Below, in pieces: positions 10,403-21,055 of a DNA stretch of 54,133 nucleotides (the stretch's first letter is position 1; each line of letters opens with the position of its first letter). The stretch covers positions 1 through 54,133 of the forward strand of contig NZ_LDNM01000037.1 of assembly GCF_001028135.1 (NCBI RefSeq), in the 5' to 3' direction. The notes below the pieces were generated by a model that was not told the origin of the DNA, did no database searches, and worked only from the letters and a program-made list of their open reading frames with translations. This DNA comes from Xenorhabdus griffiniae (GTDB lineage: Bacteria > Pseudomonadota > Gammaproteobacteria > Enterobacterales > Enterobacteriaceae). The position numbers and the translations under genes were made by a program.

Positions 10403-11311
10403 ATGGACGAAAAAAGACTGACACACTTACAGCAACTTGAAGCTGAAAGTATCCATATTATTCGGGAAGTGGCGGCTGAATTTGCCAACCCCGTCATGCT
10501 CTATTCGATTGGTAAAGATTCCTCTGTGATGCTGCATCTGGCACGTAAAGCGTTTTATCCGGGAAAACTGCCTTTCCCCTTATTGCACGTAGATACCGGC
10601 TGGAAATTTCAGGACATGTACGATTTCCGTGATCGTACAGCGGAAAAATATGGTTTTGAGTTACTGGTCTACCGTAATCCACAAGGCGAGGCGTTGGGCA
10701 TTAATCCTTTTATTCATGGCAGTGCTAAACATACCGATATCATGAAAACAGAAGGATTGAAGCAAGCACTGGATAAATACGGCTTTGATGCAGCATTTGG
10801 CGGGGCGCGGCGTGATGAAGAAAAATCACGAGCCAAAGAACGCATTTACTCATTCCGTGACCGCTCCCATCGTTGGGACCCCAAAAATCAGCGTCCCGAA
10901 CTTTGGCGCAACTATAACGGCCAGATTAACAAAGGGGAAAGTATCCGCGTCTTCCCGTTATCCAACTGGACAGAGTTGGATATCTGGCAATACATCTATC
11001 TGGAGCAGATCGATATCGTTCCCCTTTATTTTACTCAGTTCCGTCCGGTTGTTCAGCGGGAAGGAACCTTGATTATGGTTGATGATGATCGAATCAATTT
11101 AAAAACAGGGGAAGTGATTAGCCAGCGTAAAGTGCGCTTTAGGACACTGGGTTGCTGGCCGCTGACAGGGGCGGTGGAATCAGAAGCAGAAACGTTGCCG
11201 GAAATTATTGAAGAAATGTTGATATCAACCACTAGCGAACGGCAAGGGCGGCTGATTGATAGTGATCAGTCAGGTTCTATGGAGCTGAAAAAGCGCCAGG
11301 GTTATTTTTAA
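10403..11311 (+). CDS. cysD: Sulfate adenylyltransferase subunit CysD
   Basis: This 302-residue catalytic subunit of ATP sulfurylase forms APS from ATP and sulfate. The PP-loop SIGKDSS is at residues 35-41, and [16 protein letters not shown] and [15 protein letters not shown] are family signatures. Length and sequence are almost the same as E. coli CysD throughout. It starts 10 bases after cysG with AAGGAG upstream, and is followed 11 bases later by cysN. Confidence 0.97.
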   Translation: MDEKRLTHLQQLEAESIHIIREVAAEFANPVMLYSIGKDSSVMLHLARKAFYPGKLPFPLLHVDTGWKFQDMYDFRDRTAEKYGFELLVYRNPQGEALGINPFIHGSAKHTDIMKTEGLKQALDKYGFDAAFGGARRDEEKSRAKERIYSFRDRSHRWDPKNQRPELWRNYNGQINKGESIRVFPLSNWTELDIWQYIYLEQIDIVPLYFTQFRPVVQREGTLIMVDDDRINLKTGEVISQRKVRFRTLGCWPLTGAVESEAETLPEIIEEMLISTTSERQGRLIDSDQSGSMELKKRQGYF

Positions 11312-11322
11312 GGAGTCCAGCT

Positions 11323-12765
11323 ATGCCAGCACTTGCATATAATGAAACTATGGCTAGTCAGATCAAGCAACAAGGCGGAGTTGAAGCTTACCTTCGGACG
11401 CAGCAGGAAAAAGGATTACTGCGCTTTTTAACCTGCGGTAGCGTGGATGATGGCAAAAGTACCCTCATTGGACGTTTGCTGCATGACACCCGTCAAATTT
11501 ATGAGGATCAACTTGCAACTTTACAAAGCGATAGCAAGCGGATAGGGACTCAGGGAGAGAAGCTCGATCTGGCATTATTGGTTGATGGATTAGCGGCTGA
11601 ACGGGAACAGGGCATCACCATTGATGTGGCATACCGCTATTTTTCCACGGAAAAGCGGAAATTCATCATTGCGGACACACCAGGGCATGAACAATATACC
11701 CGCAATATGGCAACAGGCGCTTCAACCAGTCATCTTTCCATTTTATTGATCGATGCCCGCAAAGGTGTTCAGGAACAAACCCGCCGTCACAGTTTTATCA
11801 GCACCTTGCTGGGTATTCGTCACGTGGTGGTGGCAATTAATAAAATGGATTTAGTTGAATATCAAAAAGAGATATTTGAACAGATCAAGCACGATTATTT
11901 GAATTTCGCGGCACAACTCCCGACTGACTTAAATATCTATTTCGTTCCTGTCTCGGCGTTAGAAGGGGATAATATCGTTACCCGCAGCGAGAACATGGCG
12001 TGGCATACGGGAGAAACGTTACTGGATATCCTGGAATCCGTGGACGTAAAAACAAAAGCGGCAGAACAGCCCTTGCGTTTCCCGATCCAGTACGTCAATC
12101 GTCCCGATCTTGATTTTCGTGGATACAGCGGCACATTGTCTTCAGGAATTTTACGGCAAGGTCAGCAAATAAAAGTGATGCCATCTGGTGTAGTTTCTAC
12201 GGTGGAAAGAATTGTTACTTTTAATGGTGATCTCACCTTTGCCGTACCCGGAGAAGCGATTACCCTCGTATTAAAAGATGAAATCGATATCAGCCGTGGT
12301 GACTTATTGATTGCCGTTGACGATCACATGAATGCGACCCGCCACGCTCTGGCTGATGTCGTCTGGATGTCGGAACAGCCACTGATCCAAGGGCAGAGTT
12401 TGGATATTAAAGTTGCGGGCAAAAAAAGCCGGGGCAAAGTCGATAATGTTCAATATCAGGTGGATATTAACAACCTGACACAGAAGGTCGCTGTTGAGTT
12501 ACCGCTTAATGCCATTGGGCGGGTGGAATTTTCATTTGATGAACCTTTATTGCTCGACAGTTACGCACAAAATGCGGATACCGGTGGCATTATCCTGATT
12601 GATCGCCTAACCAACGTTACCGTAGGCGCGGGATTGGTGCGTGAAATTCACGCCGATGTTGACGAAGAGGTGAAAGTATACAGTGAGTTTGAGCTGGAAC
12701 TTAACCGCTTAGTTCGTCGTCACTTCCCGCACTGGGGCGTACGTGATCTATTGGGAGGAAAATAA
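11323..12765 (+). CDS. cysN: Sulfate adenylyltransferase GTPase subunit CysN
   Basis: This 480-residue EF-Tu-like GTPase drives APS formation by CysD. G1 is GSVDDGKST (39-47), G2 lies in [14 protein letters not shown]3 is DTPGHEQY and G4 is NKMD. The C-terminal beta domains include the [14 protein letters not shown] region. CysC is not fused to it; cysC begins at the next base after the stop. The operon order is cysG-cysD-cysN-cysC. Confidence 0.97.
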   Translation: MPALAYNETMASQIKQQGGVEAYLRTQQEKGLLRFLTCGSVDDGKSTLIGRLLHDTRQIYEDQLATLQSDSKRIGTQGEKLDLALLVDGLAAEREQGITIDVAYRYFSTEKRKFIIADTPGHEQYTRNMATGASTSHLSILLIDARKGVQEQTRRHSFISTLLGIRHVVVAINKMDLVEYQKEIFEQIKHDYLNFAAQLPTDLNIYFVPVSALEGDNIVTRSENMAWHTGETLLDILESVDVKTKAAEQPLRFPIQYVNRPDLDFRGYSGTLSSGILRQGQQIKVMPSGVVSTVERIVTFNGDLTFAVPGEAITLVLKDEIDISRGDLLIAVDDHMNATRHALADVVWMSEQPLIQGQSLDIKVAGKKSRGKVDNVQYQVDINNLTQKVAVELPLNAIGRVEFSFDEPLLLDSYAQNADTGGIILIDRLTNVTVGAGLVREIHADVDEEVKVYSEFELELNRLVRRHFPHWGVRDLLGGK

Positions 12766-13365
12766 GTGGTTCAGGAGAATATCGTCTGGCATCCGCATGC
12801 TTTGGATAGGGCACAGCGGGAAAGCGCAAATGGTCATCCTGCATTGGTGATTTGGTTTACAGGGCTATCTGGCTCAGGAAAATCCACTCTTGCAGGGGCA
12901 TTGGAGCAGGCATTGTTTGCACAGGGAATCAAAACGTACTTACTGGATGGTGATAATGTGCGCCATGGCCTATGCAGTGATTTGGGCTTTTCTGAAACAG
13001 ATCGGCAGGAAAATATCCGACGGGTCGGTGAAGTCGCAAAATTGATGGTTGATGCAGGCCTGGTTGTCCTGACCGCATTTATTTCTCCCCAGAGAGCAGA
13101 GCGGCAAAAAATCCGTGAATCAATGGAAGAGGGGCAATTCATTGAAGTGTATGTCGACACGCCACTGGAGATATGTGAGAGCCGTGATCCCAAAGGACTC
13201 TATAAAAAAGCACGAGCGGGAACATTGCGCAATTTCACCGGAATTGATGCGGCCTATGAAGCGCCCGAACAACCAGAAGTCTATTTAGAGGGTTCACAGC
13301 CTATGGAATCTTCAATTGAAAAACTGCTTTTTGCCCTGAAAAACGGCAATATCCTGCCAACTTAA
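12766..13365 (+). CDS. cysC: Adenylylsulfate kinase CysC
   Basis: This 199-residue kinase phosphorylates APS to PAPS, the substrate of CysH. The P-loop GLSGSGKST is at residues 33-41. [17 protein letters not shown] and the lid segment with [11 protein letters not shown] are also present. The start is GTG immediately after the cysN stop, with GGGAGG near the end of cysN serving as the ribosome site. It is the last gene of the cys run. Confidence 0.96.
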   Translation: MVQENIVWHPHALDRAQRESANGHPALVIWFTGLSGSGKSTLAGALEQALFAQGIKTYLLDGDNVRHGLCSDLGFSETDRQENIRRVGEVAKLMVDAGLVVLTAFISPQRAERQKIRESMEEGQFIEVYVDTPLEICESRDPKGLYKKARAGTLRNFTGIDAAYEAPEQPEVYLEGSQPMESSIEKLLFALKNGNILPT

Positions 13366-13389
13366 CGACCAAACCCAACAAACTGTCAT

Positions 13390-13426
13390 GAAACACATTA
13401 TTATTGTTAGTGAAATAATGTGTTTC
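13390..13426 (+). terminator. Hairpin after cysC
   Basis: GAAACACATTATT (13390-13402) and AATAATGTGTTTC (13414-13426) form a perfect 13-bp stem with an 11-base loop, 25 bases after cysC. The T-rich tail is weak, but position and symmetry fit the end of the cys operon. Confidence 0.6.
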
Positions 13427-13575
13427 TACACTCAGTTAATTCAATATCTCGTGTCATTATCTCGTGCAATCCTGTTTTTGCTTGGCCTTATGAGTGGGTT
13501 TGCAAATGGTTTTGTGAGAGTCAGTGGCGTCATGCTTTCAGTTGTGGGATGATTAGCGAGTTTTCAGGGGGGGAG

Positions 13576-13869
13576 ATGGGCAAACTAACGCTATTATTAC
13601 TGGTTCTGCTGGGTTGGTTACAGTATTCGCTGTGGTTCGGCAAAAATGGCATTCACGATTATGTGCGGGTGAAGGCTGAAGTTGATAAACAAGAGGTTGA
13701 TAACCTTAAACTGAAAGCACGTAACGAACAGTTATTAGCTGAAATTCAGGATCTTAAAGGGGGACAGGAAGCGATTGAAGAACGTGCCCGTAATGAGTTG
13801 GGCATGATTAAACCAGGAGAATCTTTTTATCGTATGGTGCCTGATACCTCAAAAAATAATGCGCAGTAA
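13576..13869 (+). CDS. ftsB: Cell division protein FtsB
   Basis: This 97-residue bitopic inner-membrane protein of the FtsQLB divisome complex has a short cytoplasmic start, a membrane segment at about residues 4-20, then a periplasmic coiled coil (about 28-70) and the conserved [13 protein letters not shown] motif. The frame is open from 13420, but the ATG at 13576 is preceded by GGGGGGGAG and matches the E. coli start MGKLTLLLL. It heads the conserved ftsB-ispD-ispF-truD-surE-pcm-nlpD-rpoS string. Confidence 0.96.
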   Translation: MGKLTLLLLVLLGWLQYSLWFGKNGIHDYVRVKAEVDKQEVDNLKLKARNEQLLAEIQDLKGGQEAIEERARNELGMIKPGESFYRMVPDTSKNNAQ

Positions 13870-13900
13870 CTTTAAATCAAGACAGTAAATAATAATCGAA

Positions 13901-14680
13901 ATGAATAATTCACAACTTCATCCCCCTGCTGAAATCATCGCCTTGATCCCGGCTGCGGGTATCGGTAGCCGGATGAATTCAGATTGCCCAAAACAGTATC
14001 TGAAAGTTGCCGGAAAAACGATCCTTGAACATACCCTGACAGCACTGCTTGAGCATCCTCGTATACAACGCGTTATTATCGCGCTGAATCCTGCTGATAC
14101 CCAATTTGCGCAATTACCTATCGCTTCTGATCCAAGAATAATGACTGTCATTGGCGGTGAAGAACGTGCTGATTCAGTATTGGCTGGATTAGATTATCTG
14201 AGTGATTTGGCTACAGACAAGGCAATCTGGGTCTTAGTGCATGATGCAGCCCGTCCTTGTCTGCATAGAAATGATCTTGATAGCTTGTTGCGGGTGATTG
14301 ATCACAACACAGAGTCTCCTGACCTATGTGGCGGGCTTCTGGCATCTCCGGTGAGGGATACGATAAAACGCACGGTATCGCTATCAGTGGCAGGATCATC
14401 CACACTTTCTCCTCCCTTGATTGCTCATACCGTTGACCGTAACGGACTTTGGCATGCGTTGACCCCCCAGTTATTCCCTTTGCAGCTATTGCGTGATTGC
14501 TTGCTCAAGGCACTTGCAGATCAAGCCTGCATCACCGATGAATCTTCGGCGCTTGAACATTGTGGTTATCGTCCGGTACTGATCAAGGGACGAGCGGATA
14601 ATATAAAAGTGACCCAACCTGAAGATTTGGCACTGGCTGAATTTTACCTATCCCGAAAAGCTAAGGAATCTATCGTATGA
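13901..14680 (+). CDS. ispD: 2-C-methyl-D-erythritol 4-phosphate cytidylyltransferase IspD
   Basis: This 259-residue enzyme of the MEP isoprenoid pathway joins CTP and MEP to CDP-ME. The CTP-binding loop [18 protein letters not shown] is near residues 17-34. VHDAARPCL and a C-terminal [18 protein letters not shown] are present. It is about 20 residues longer than E. coli IspD (236), mostly through insertions near residues 105-175. The stop overlaps the ispF start by four bases (ATGA). Confidence 0.96.
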   Translation: MNNSQLHPPAEIIALIPAAGIGSRMNSDCPKQYLKVAGKTILEHTLTALLEHPRIQRVIIALNPADTQFAQLPIASDPRIMTVIGGEERADSVLAGLDYLSDLATDKAIWVLVHDAARPCLHRNDLDSLLRVIDHNTESPDLCGGLLASPVRDTIKRTVSLSVAGSSTLSPPLIAHTVDRNGLWHALTPQLFPLQLLRDCLLKALADQACITDESSALEHCGYRPVLIKGRADNIKVTQPEDLALAEFYLSRKAKESIV

Positions 14681-15183
14681 GAATTGGACACGGTTTTGAT
14701 GTGCATAAATTTGGCGGAGAAGGGCCATTGGTCATTGGCGGTGTCCGCATTCCTTATGAACAAGGGTTAATTGCCCATTCAGATGGTGATGTCGCCTTAC
14801 ATGCTGCTACAGATGCCCTACTGGGCGCGGCAGCTTTGGGTGATATTGGTAAATTATTTCCCGATACCGATCCTGCCTTCAAAGGCGCAGATAGCCGTGA
14901 GCTACTGAAAGAAGCCTACCGTCGCATTCGTGCGAAGGGCTATCGGCTGGGAAACCTGGATATCACGATTATCGCACAAGCGCCGAAAATGCTGCCACAT
15001 ATTCCCCAGATGCGGGTTAATCTGGCAGAAGATCTTGAATGTCATATGGACGATATTAACGTCAAAGCGACAACAACAGAAAAATTGGGATTTGTTGGGC
15101 GTAAAGAAGGCATTGCCTGCGAAGCGGTTGCTTTGTTGGTTAAAGAGCAAACAGATAAAAGAAATCAGCATGACATTGAGTAA
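14677..15183 (+). CDS. ispF: 2-C-methyl-D-erythritol 2,4-cyclodiphosphate synthase IspF
   Basis: This 168-residue MEP-pathway enzyme cyclises CDP-ME 2-phosphate and releases CMP. Metal ligands D8, H10 and H42 are visible in HGFDVH and in [19 protein letters not shown] at 34-38 and the C-terminal [22 protein letters not shown] loop are typical. It overlaps ispD by four bases and truD by 14 bases, so the three are probably co-translated. Confidence 0.96.
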   Translation: MRIGHGFDVHKFGGEGPLVIGGVRIPYEQGLIAHSDGDVALHAATDALLGAAALGDIGKLFPDTDPAFKGADSRELLKEAYRRIRAKGYRLGNLDITIIAQAPKMLPHIPQMRVNLAEDLECHMDDINVKATTTEKLGFVGRKEGIACEAVALLVKEQTDKRNQHDIE

Positions 15184-16213
15184 ATTACATTGGCTTTATG
15201 GCCAGCCGGAAGCGACCGGTATTGTTAAAGCCACACCAGAAGATTTTATTGTTCGCGAAGATTTGGGATTTTCTCCTGATGGAGAGGGCGAACACTTAAT
15301 GGTATATATCCGTAAAACAGGATGTAACACCCAATTTGTCGCGGATCAGCTTGCCTGTTTTGCCAAAATACCGGCTCGCGCTGTCAGCTATGCGGGATTG
15401 AAAGATCGCAACGCAGTGACGGAACAGTGGTTCTGCTTACACTTACCGGGGAAACAAGATCCGGATTTAGCGGCATTTCAACTTGAGGGTTGTGAAATGC
15501 TGGCAACGTCCCGCCAGAAACGCAAGCTGCGGATTGGCGCATTGAAAGGCAATGATTTCATTCTGGTATTAAGAGACATTTCTGACCGACAATCGGTGGA
15601 AAAACGCTTGCAGCAGATAGCGCAAACCGGCGTTCCAAATTACTTTGGTGAACAGCGTTTCGGGCGGGATGGACAAAATTTAGTTCAGGCCCAACGCTGG
15701 GCAGCTAATGAAATCCATGTCAAAGAACGCAACCGCCGCAGTTTTTATCTTTCTGCCTGTCGCAGCGCGATGTTTAATGCTGTTGCCAGCCGACGTATTG
15801 CCCAGGATGAACACCAAAAGGTAAAAAATGGCGATGCATTACAATTGACAGGGCGTAGTAGCTGGTTTGTCGCTGATGAATCTGAATTGTCGGTATTGCA
15901 GCACCGGGTTATGGGGGGAGAATTACAAATAACGGCTCCTTTACCGGGTGATAAGGCATTAGGAACGCAGCATCAGGCTTTGGATTTCGAACAACAATGC
16001 TTATTGGATTATGAGGATTTTTGGGGATTAGCCAAACGTGAACGTGTGGAGAGCGCCCGTCGGGCAATATTGGTGAAACCACTTAACTTGCGTTGGGAAT
16101 GGCAAGATGACCAAACTGTCACTCTGTATTTCTCTTTGCCATCTGGTAGCTTTGCCACCAGTGTTGTTAGAGAACTGATCAATCCGGATCTCGGCTCTCG
16201 GCTCTTCCCTTGA
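15170..16213 (+). CDS. truD: tRNA pseudouridine(13) synthase TruD
   Basis: This 347-residue enzyme makes pseudouridine 13 in tRNA-Glu. The catalytic Asp is D79 in [24 protein letters not shown] and the C-terminal [14 protein letters not shown] are TruD signatures. A much longer open frame extends upstream inside ispF, but the ATG at 15170 begins [11 protein letters not shown] and aligns with E. coli TruD (349 residues). It overlaps ispF by 14 bases. Confidence 0.95.
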   Translation: MTLSKLHWLYGQPEATGIVKATPEDFIVREDLGFSPDGEGEHLMVYIRKTGCNTQFVADQLACFAKIPARAVSYAGLKDRNAVTEQWFCLHLPGKQDPDLAAFQLEGCEMLATSRQKRKLRIGALKGNDFILVLRDISDRQSVEKRLQQIAQTGVPNYFGEQRFGRDGQNLVQAQRWAANEIHVKERNRRSFYLSACRSAMFNAVASRRIAQDEHQKVKNGDALQLTGRSSWFVADESELSVLQHRVMGGELQITAPLPGDKALGTQHQALDFEQQCLLDYEDFWGLAKRERVESARRAILVKPLNLRWEWQDDQTVTLYFSLPSGSFATSVVRELINPDLGSRLFP

Positions 16214-16331
16214 TGTGGCGTGATTGCACAGTACTCTACAAAACTGTCAACGTCATGCTAAGATCAAACACACACAGGGTAATTTACATTATCAACCCAT
16301 TTTATTTTAGTAAAATCAATGAGATATATCA

Positions 16332-17096
16332 ATGCTGCGGATATTGCTGAGTAACGATGATGGTGTCACTGCACCGGGTATTCAAACCTTGGCGACGACA
16401 TTGCGGAAACACTATCATGTTCAGGTCGTTGCACCTGACCGTAACCGTAGTGGGGCGTCGAATGCCTTAACGCTGGATCGCCCTTTGCGCATCAATACAC
16501 TGAACAATGGTGATATTTCTGTTCAGGAAGGTACACCGACGGATTGTGTCTATTTGGGCGTGAATAATCTGGTACTCCCTCGTCCTGACATTGTCGTTTC
16601 TGGCATCAACTGTGGCCCTAACCTTGGTGATGACGTGATTTACTCTGGTACGGTCGCGGCTGCAATGGAAGGACGCCACTTAGGCTTACCCGCATTGGCG
16701 GTATCACTCAATGGTGACCAACATTACGAAACGGCGGCAGAAGTGACCATGCGTTTATTAGCGTTGCTGCAAAAATCCCCATTGAGAGCAGGTAATATTC
16801 TGAATGTTAACGTACCTGATATTCCCCTTGAACAGATCAAAGGGTTTCGGGTGACGCGATGCGGTCGCCGTAGTGCTGCTGAGCAAGTCTATGCGATGGA
16901 AGATCCCAAAGGCAATATGCTCTATTGGCTAGGCCCTCCGGGAGAAAAAAGTGATTTTGGGCCTGAAACAGATTTTGCTGCGGTAGAAGAAGGATTTGTC
17001 TCCATTACCCCTTTGCAAGTGGACTTAACAGCTTATAAAGCCCAGGCGCGGATAAGTGATTGGTTGGCAAAAGTCGGGGATATTGGGGAATGTTAA
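16332..17096 (+). CDS. surE: 5'/3'-nucleotidase SurE
   Basis: This 254-residue metal-dependent phosphatase acts on nucleoside monophosphates and helps stationary-phase survival. The N-terminal LLSNDDG holds the metal-binding Asp pair (D9, D10). [48 protein letters not shown] and [10 protein letters not shown] are standard. It lies 118 bases after truD, farther than in E. coli. Its end overlaps pcm by seven bases. Confidence 0.96.
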   Translation: MLRILLSNDDGVTAPGIQTLATTLRKHYHVQVVAPDRNRSGASNALTLDRPLRINTLNNGDISVQEGTPTDCVYLGVNNLVLPRPDIVVSGINCGPNLGDDVIYSGTVAAAMEGRHLGLPALAVSLNGDQHYETAAEVTMRLLALLQKSPLRAGNILNVNVPDIPLEQIKGFRVTRCGRRSAAEQVYAMEDPKGNMLYWLGPPGEKSDFGPETDFAAVEEGFVSITPLQVDLTAYKAQARISDWLAKVGDIGEC

Positions 17097-17716
17097 ACCG
17101 ATCAATGAAAAATTTGCTGGCGCAGCTGCGTCAGCAAGGAATTCATCATGAGCCACTATTGGAGGTTATTGGCAAAGTCCCCCGAGAATGTTTTGTTGAT
17201 GAAGCTCTCGCCCATAAGGCGTATGAAAACACCGCACTGCCTATTGGTCATGGGCAAACGATCTCTCAACCCTATATTGTTGCTCGCATGACTGAGTTGC
17301 TGAATTTAACCCCGGCCTCCAACGTATTGGAAATTGGAACAGGCTCAGGTTATCAAACAGCAATACTGGCCCACTTAGCCAAACGCGTTTTCTCCGTGGA
17401 GCGGATTAAAGGATTGCAGTGGCAGGCTAAACGCAGATTGAAGCAACTCGACCTACATAATATCTCAACCCGCCACGGTGATGGCTGGAATGGATGGCCA
17501 TCAAAAGGACCCTTTGACGCTATTATTGTCACCGCCGCACCACCAGAAATTCCGCAGGCATTACTCCATCAACTTGCTGATGGAGGCGTGATGGTTTTAC
17601 CTGTCGGCGAGCGTACTCAGTTACTGAAAGTCGTACATCGTTATGGGAATGATTTTCATGGCGATGTTATCGAACCTGTCCGTTTTGTACCCCTAATTCA
17701 AGGCGAACTAATATAA
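17090..17716 (+). CDS. pcm: Protein-L-isoaspartate O-methyltransferase Pcm
   Basis: This 208-residue SAM-dependent enzyme repairs isoaspartyl residues in aged proteins. Motif I is [15 protein letters not shown] near residue 78. The active-site loop [13 protein letters not shown], the RHGDGW segment and [11 protein letters not shown] are present. I choose the ATG at 17090, after GGGGA and overlapping the surE stop, because it gives exactly the E. coli length. An in-frame start at 17060 would add 10 residues. Co-expression with surE and nlpD-rpoS fits a stationary-phase role. Confidence 0.95.
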   Translation: MLNRSMKNLLAQLRQQGIHHEPLLEVIGKVPRECFVDEALAHKAYENTALPIGHGQTISQPYIVARMTELLNLTPASNVLEIGTGSGYQTAILAHLAKRVFSVERIKGLQWQAKRRLKQLDLHNISTRHGDGWNGWPSKGPFDAIIVTAAPPEIPQALLHQLADGGVMVLPVGERTQLLKVVHRYGNDFHGDVIEPVRFVPLIQGELI

Positions 17717-17865
17717 TCAGCTAATTTATTTGGGGGGATAGTTTCAAATCAGCTGTTCTTTTTTCTGAATTTAAGCAAAATGTTTCGCTTTAAATCTTTC
17801 TTAATCCTAAATTTTCATAAATCATTATTATTTTCACTTATATTTGCCTTTATGGGGGATAAAGT

Positions 17866-18855
17866 ATGAATCTGGAAAAACCAGTGAAAAAAATAAAGTG
17901 GATAATCGCCAGTACTGTGATGGGCGTTGTGCTGATAGGTTGCAGTAATACACCAAATCGTCCAGCCCCAATCGTGAATATCGATACAAATCGTGTTTCA
18001 GATAATCATGCGATTAAAAATCGTCAGCCAGTGAATAATGCTGCCAATAGCAGTTCATCTCAAGGGCGAATTATTTATCGCCGTAACTATGAAAATATTC
18101 CCAAAGGAAGCTACAACGGGAGAACTTATACGGTTAAACATAGCGATACTTTGTTTTATATAGCCTGGATTACAGGTAGTGATTTCCGTGATCTGGCTCT
18201 CAGAAATAATATTTCAGAGCCTTATAGCTTAAATGTTGGTCAGGTGCTGAGAATAGGTAATCTAACCTCCACAAATGGTGTATTAATAGCATCAAATAGT
18301 ACTAAATCAAAAATTAGTCAGGTTGATTTTCAAAAAATTAATGCGTATCCTGCAAATATTGATAAACCAAAGTCAGGAAAAATGTTGCCAAAGGCAACCG
18401 TTTCTGATGGCGATAATTCCTATCCAAAAGTATCTATCGCAACAGATACAGGGGTAAATAATGCTATTAATGGTATTGATACTATTAATAGTTGGAGGTG
18501 GCCAGCAGAAGGAAAAATTCTTGAAAACTTCTCTGATTCTCAAGGAGGAAATAAAGGCATTGATATTGCGGGGAGCCGTGGCCAACCCGTATTTGCTACA
18601 GCCCGTGGGAAAGTGGTTTATGCCGGAAATGCATTACGTGGCTATGGAAATCTAATAATAATAAAACATAACGATGACTACCTAAGTGCTTATGCGCACA
18701 ACGACACAATGCTGGTTCGTGAGCAACAGGACGTTCAAGCGGGGCAAAAAATTGCCACTATAGGTAGCACCGGAACAAGTTCAGTAAGATTGCATTTTGA
18801 AATTCGCTATAAGGGAAAATCCGTAAACCCGCTGCGCTATCTTTCGCAGCGATAA
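17866..18855 (+). CDS. nlpD: Murein hydrolase activator lipoprotein NlpD
   Basis: This 329-residue envelope lipoprotein activates the amidase AmiC at the septum. It has a signal peptide with lipobox VLIGC (lipidated C26). A LysM domain follows (about 85-130, beginning RTYTVKHSDTLFYIAW), then an Asn/Ser-rich linker and a LytM/M23-like domain (about 215-325). The M23 zinc ligands are not intact: NKGIDIAG replaces the usual His-containing motif and LHFEIR lacks HxH. It should therefore be a non-enzymatic activator, as E. coli NlpD is. In E. coli the main rpoS promoter lies inside this gene, so it probably also carries rpoS regulation. Confidence 0.94.
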   Translation: MNLEKPVKKIKWIIASTVMGVVLIGCSNTPNRPAPIVNIDTNRVSDNHAIKNRQPVNNAANSSSSQGRIIYRRNYENIPKGSYNGRTYTVKHSDTLFYIAWITGSDFRDLALRNNISEPYSLNVGQVLRIGNLTSTNGVLIASNSTKSKISQVDFQKINAYPANIDKPKSGKMLPKATVSDGDNSYPKVSIATDTGVNNAINGIDTINSWRWPAEGKILENFSDSQGGNKGIDIAGSRGQPVFATARGKVVYAGNALRGYGNLIIIKHNDDYLSAYAHNDTMLVREQQDVQAGQKIATIGSTGTSSVRLHFEIRYKGKSVNPLRYLSQR

Positions 18856-18909
18856 ACCGGGGCAGGGATCTGAAATTCCTGCCCGCATTATCATGGGTAG
18901 GAGCAGCTG

Positions 18910-19905
18910 ATGAGCCAAAGTACGCTTAAAGTTAATGAGTTGTATGATGATGCGAATTTAGACGAAAATAGCATGGAAGCTGATGACTTTGATGAAGCGT
19001 TGCTGAAAGATGAGGATGATATAACTGGTCTTGATGAAGATTTGGATTTGTTGCAAGGAGTAAACCAACGGGTTCTTGATGCAACACAGCTTTATCTCGG
19101 AGAGATTGGTTTCTCACCTTTGCTGACAGCAGAGGAAGAGGTTCTTTTCGCCAGACGAGCACTACGAGGGGATGTTGCTGCACGCCAACGCATGATTGAA
19201 AGTAACTTGCGCTTGGTAGTAAAAATATCCCGCCGCTATAGCAATCGTGGATTAGCACTGCTAGATCTGATTGAAGAAGGTAACCTTGGGCTTATTCGTG
19301 CAGTGGAAAAATTTGATCCTGAAAAAGGTTTTCGTTTTTCTACTTATGCAACATGGTGGATCCGTCAAACCATTGAACGTGCCATTATGAATCAAACTCG
19401 CACAATTCGCTTGCCTATTCACATTGTCAAAGAATTGAACGTCTATTTACGTACTGCAAGAGAACTGGCACACAAATTGGATCATGAACCCAGTATCGAA
19501 GAAATTGCGGAAAAACTGGATAAACCTATTGAAGATGTAAGTCGTATGATGCGGCTGAACGAACGCATTACTTCTGTCGATACACCAATGAGTGGTGATT
19601 CAGATAAGGCATTATTGGATATTTTATCTGATGAAAATGATTCAGGGCCAGAAACAACCATTCAAGATGATGATATGAAACAGAGTATCGTGAAATGGTT
19701 GTTTGAGCTGAACGCAAAACAGCGCGAAGTTTTGGCCCGTCGTTTCGGTTTGCTTGGATACGAAGCAGAAACATTGGAAGATGTTGGGAGAGAAATTGGT
19801 TTAACAAGAGAGAGAGTTCGTCAGATTCAAGTTGAGGGATTGCGCCGTCTTAGAGACATATTGCATACCCAAGGTTTGAATATAGAATCATTATTCCGTA
19901 CTTAA
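18910..19905 (+). CDS. rpoS: RNA polymerase sigma factor RpoS
   Basis: This 331-residue stationary-phase/general stress sigma factor carries region 1.2 ([16 protein letters not shown]), region 2 ([18 protein letters not shown] with the -10 recognition helix), region 3 ([14 protein letters not shown]) and the region 4.2 helix-turn-helix ([32 protein letters not shown]). Length is like E. coli RpoS (330). The ATG at 18910 has TAGGAGC upstream. The 54-base gap from nlpD contains a small GC-rich hairpin (about 18859-18884), possibly part of the mRNA leader. Confidence 0.97.
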   Translation: MSQSTLKVNELYDDANLDENSMEADDFDEALLKDEDDITGLDEDLDLLQGVNQRVLDATQLYLGEIGFSPLLTAEEEVLFARRALRGDVAARQRMIESNLRLVVKISRRYSNRGLALLDLIEEGNLGLIRAVEKFDPEKGFRFSTYATWWIRQTIERAIMNQTRTIRLPIHIVKELNVYLRTARELAHKLDHEPSIEEIAEKLDKPIEDVSRMMRLNERITSVDTPMSGDSDKALLDILSDENDSGPETTIQDDDMKQSIVKWLFELNAKQREVLARRFGLLGYEAETLEDVGREIGLTRERVRQIQVEGLRRLRDILHTQGLNIESLFRT

Positions 19906-20079
19906 TTTTTTATTCCTGAGAACGTACACCTAAGAAATTTAAAATTGCAGCGTTAGTGGAAAATAGATGAGTTTCCAGAAACAAAGATAATTAGATCACT
20001 TGGTGATGGCAAGAGTAGCAGTAATTCTAAAAGTGATAATTGAAAAGATAAAGGAATAGAGAAGATAGGCAGTAATCTT

Positions 20080-20107
20080 AAGGTGGGCTTATTTAGCCCA
20101 CCTTTTA
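20080..20107 (+). terminator. Terminator downstream of rpoS
   Basis: AAGGTGGGCT (20080-20089) and AGCCCACCTT (20095-20104) form a perfect 10-bp stem with a TATTT loop, followed by a T-rich tail. It lies 175 bases after the rpoS stop. Confidence 0.88.
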
Positions 20108-20117
20108 TTTACGCATT

Positions 20118-20224
20118 TATACTCGATAAACTTCAAGTTGCAATCCGCAAGATGACGCGAGGCCTTATATTTCCCCACTGCGCGGGGAAATATAACACGC
20201 ATCTTGAAGCCGGATTGGTATATA
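20118..20224. repeat. Palindromic intergenic repeat, copy 2
   Basis: This is a full copy in the same orientation as copy 1. It begins TATACTCGATAAACTTCAAG, has the central ATTTCCCCACTGCGCGGGGA near-palindrome (one mismatch in the stem), and ends CATCTTGAAGCCGGATTGG. It lies between the rpoS terminator and the 3' end of miaE. Confidence 0.92.
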
Positions 20225-20252
20225 TTTTTATTACCATTTGGTGTGACATTTA

Positions 20253-21023
20253 TCAAAGTGAGATAATCGGAACACCACTATGAAATTTAAAATCATGATC
20301 GTGAGTTTGAATAAGTTCTGCTTCAACCTGGCCGAAATAATTCACTCTTTCGGTAATATCTTCTTTGGATATTGACTGAGCAAGCATCAAATAATCTTGG
20401 TAATGCCGCGCTTCTGAACGCAGCAGAGAAATATAAAACTTACCCAAATCCTCATCCAGATGAGGAGCCAATTTTGCGAAACGTTCGCATGAGCGAGCTT
20501 CAATATAAGCACCAATAATTAATTTATCGACCAACGTATAAGGTTCATGATTGGTAACATGCTGAAACAGGGATTTAGCATAGCGGCTGGCACTGATACT
20601 GTCATAGTTTATCCCTCTGGCATCCATGATTTCTAATACTTGATAAAAATGATGCAACTCTTCCTTAATTAATAACACCATCTTATCGATGAGATCTTGA
20701 CTATAACGTGATTTTGCCCGCGCGGTAATTTGCTTGGTGGCCTGATTTTTTCCTTTCAATGAATGGATATCCCCCATTTTTTTATAGACAAAATCCTCAT
20801 AGGGCTGAAACCAAGCCAGCAGAGCATCCGCACTCTCAGGATCGACGGCATATTTACGAATTAAGAACATAGCACTTTGTGCTGCTTTCAATTCACACAG
20901 TAGATGATCGCGCAATAAAATGGGCAAATTCTCTGGCAGCCGCGCTTTTTCTACCCATTGGTCGGGAGTTTTGCACTGTAAAATTTGATAAATGGGCACT
21001 AACAGATTAGTATCAAACGTCAT
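20253..21023 (-). CDS. miaE: tRNA 2-methylthio-N6-isopentenyladenosine-37 hydroxylase MiaE
   Basis: This 256-residue non-haem diiron monooxygenase hydroxylates ms2i6A37 to ms2io6A37 in tRNAs reading U-codons. Diiron ligand motifs are seen as EELHHFYQ near residue 125 and SEARHYQDY near 205, with EARSCERFAKLAPHLD between them. It is found in Salmonella and Morganellaceae but not in E. coli K-12. The frame opens upstream, but the ATG at 21023 has CAGGGA at a good distance. It lies 32 bases after mutS on the same strand and may be co-transcribed with it. Confidence 0.92.
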   Translation of the reverse strand: MTFDTNLLVPIYQILQCKTPDQWVEKARLPENLPILLRDHLLCELKAAQSAMFLIRKYAVDPESADALLAWFQPYEDFVYKKMGDIHSLKGKNQATKQITARAKSRYSQDLIDKMVLLIKEELHHFYQVLEIMDARGINYDSISASRYAKSLFQHVTNHEPYTLVDKLIIGAYIEARSCERFAKLAPHLDEDLGKFYISLLRSEARHYQDYLMLAQSISKEDITERVNYFGQVEAELIQTHDHDFKFHSGVPIISL

Positions 21024-21055
21024 TGTTGTTCCCTGCATGGCTGTTTCATTCACGG

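Larger units (their letters stand above)
19906..20252. other. rpoS-miaE convergent gap
   Basis: This 347-bp stretch holds about 170 bp of AT-rich DNA after rpoS with no gene I can identify, then the rpoS-side terminator (20080-20107) and palindromic repeat copy 2 (20118-20224). The open frame across the repeat (20083-20283) is not credible as a protein, because it is mostly repeat sequence. Confidence 0.7.

Noticed and set aside
18540-18840. NlpD as an active M23 endopeptidase
   Set aside because: The zinc-binding His positions are missing, as in E. coli NlpD, so an activator role fits better.
20083-20283. 66-codon plus-strand frame downstream of rpoS
   Set aside because: It is made mostly of the rpoS terminator and palindromic repeat copy 2, with no family signal.
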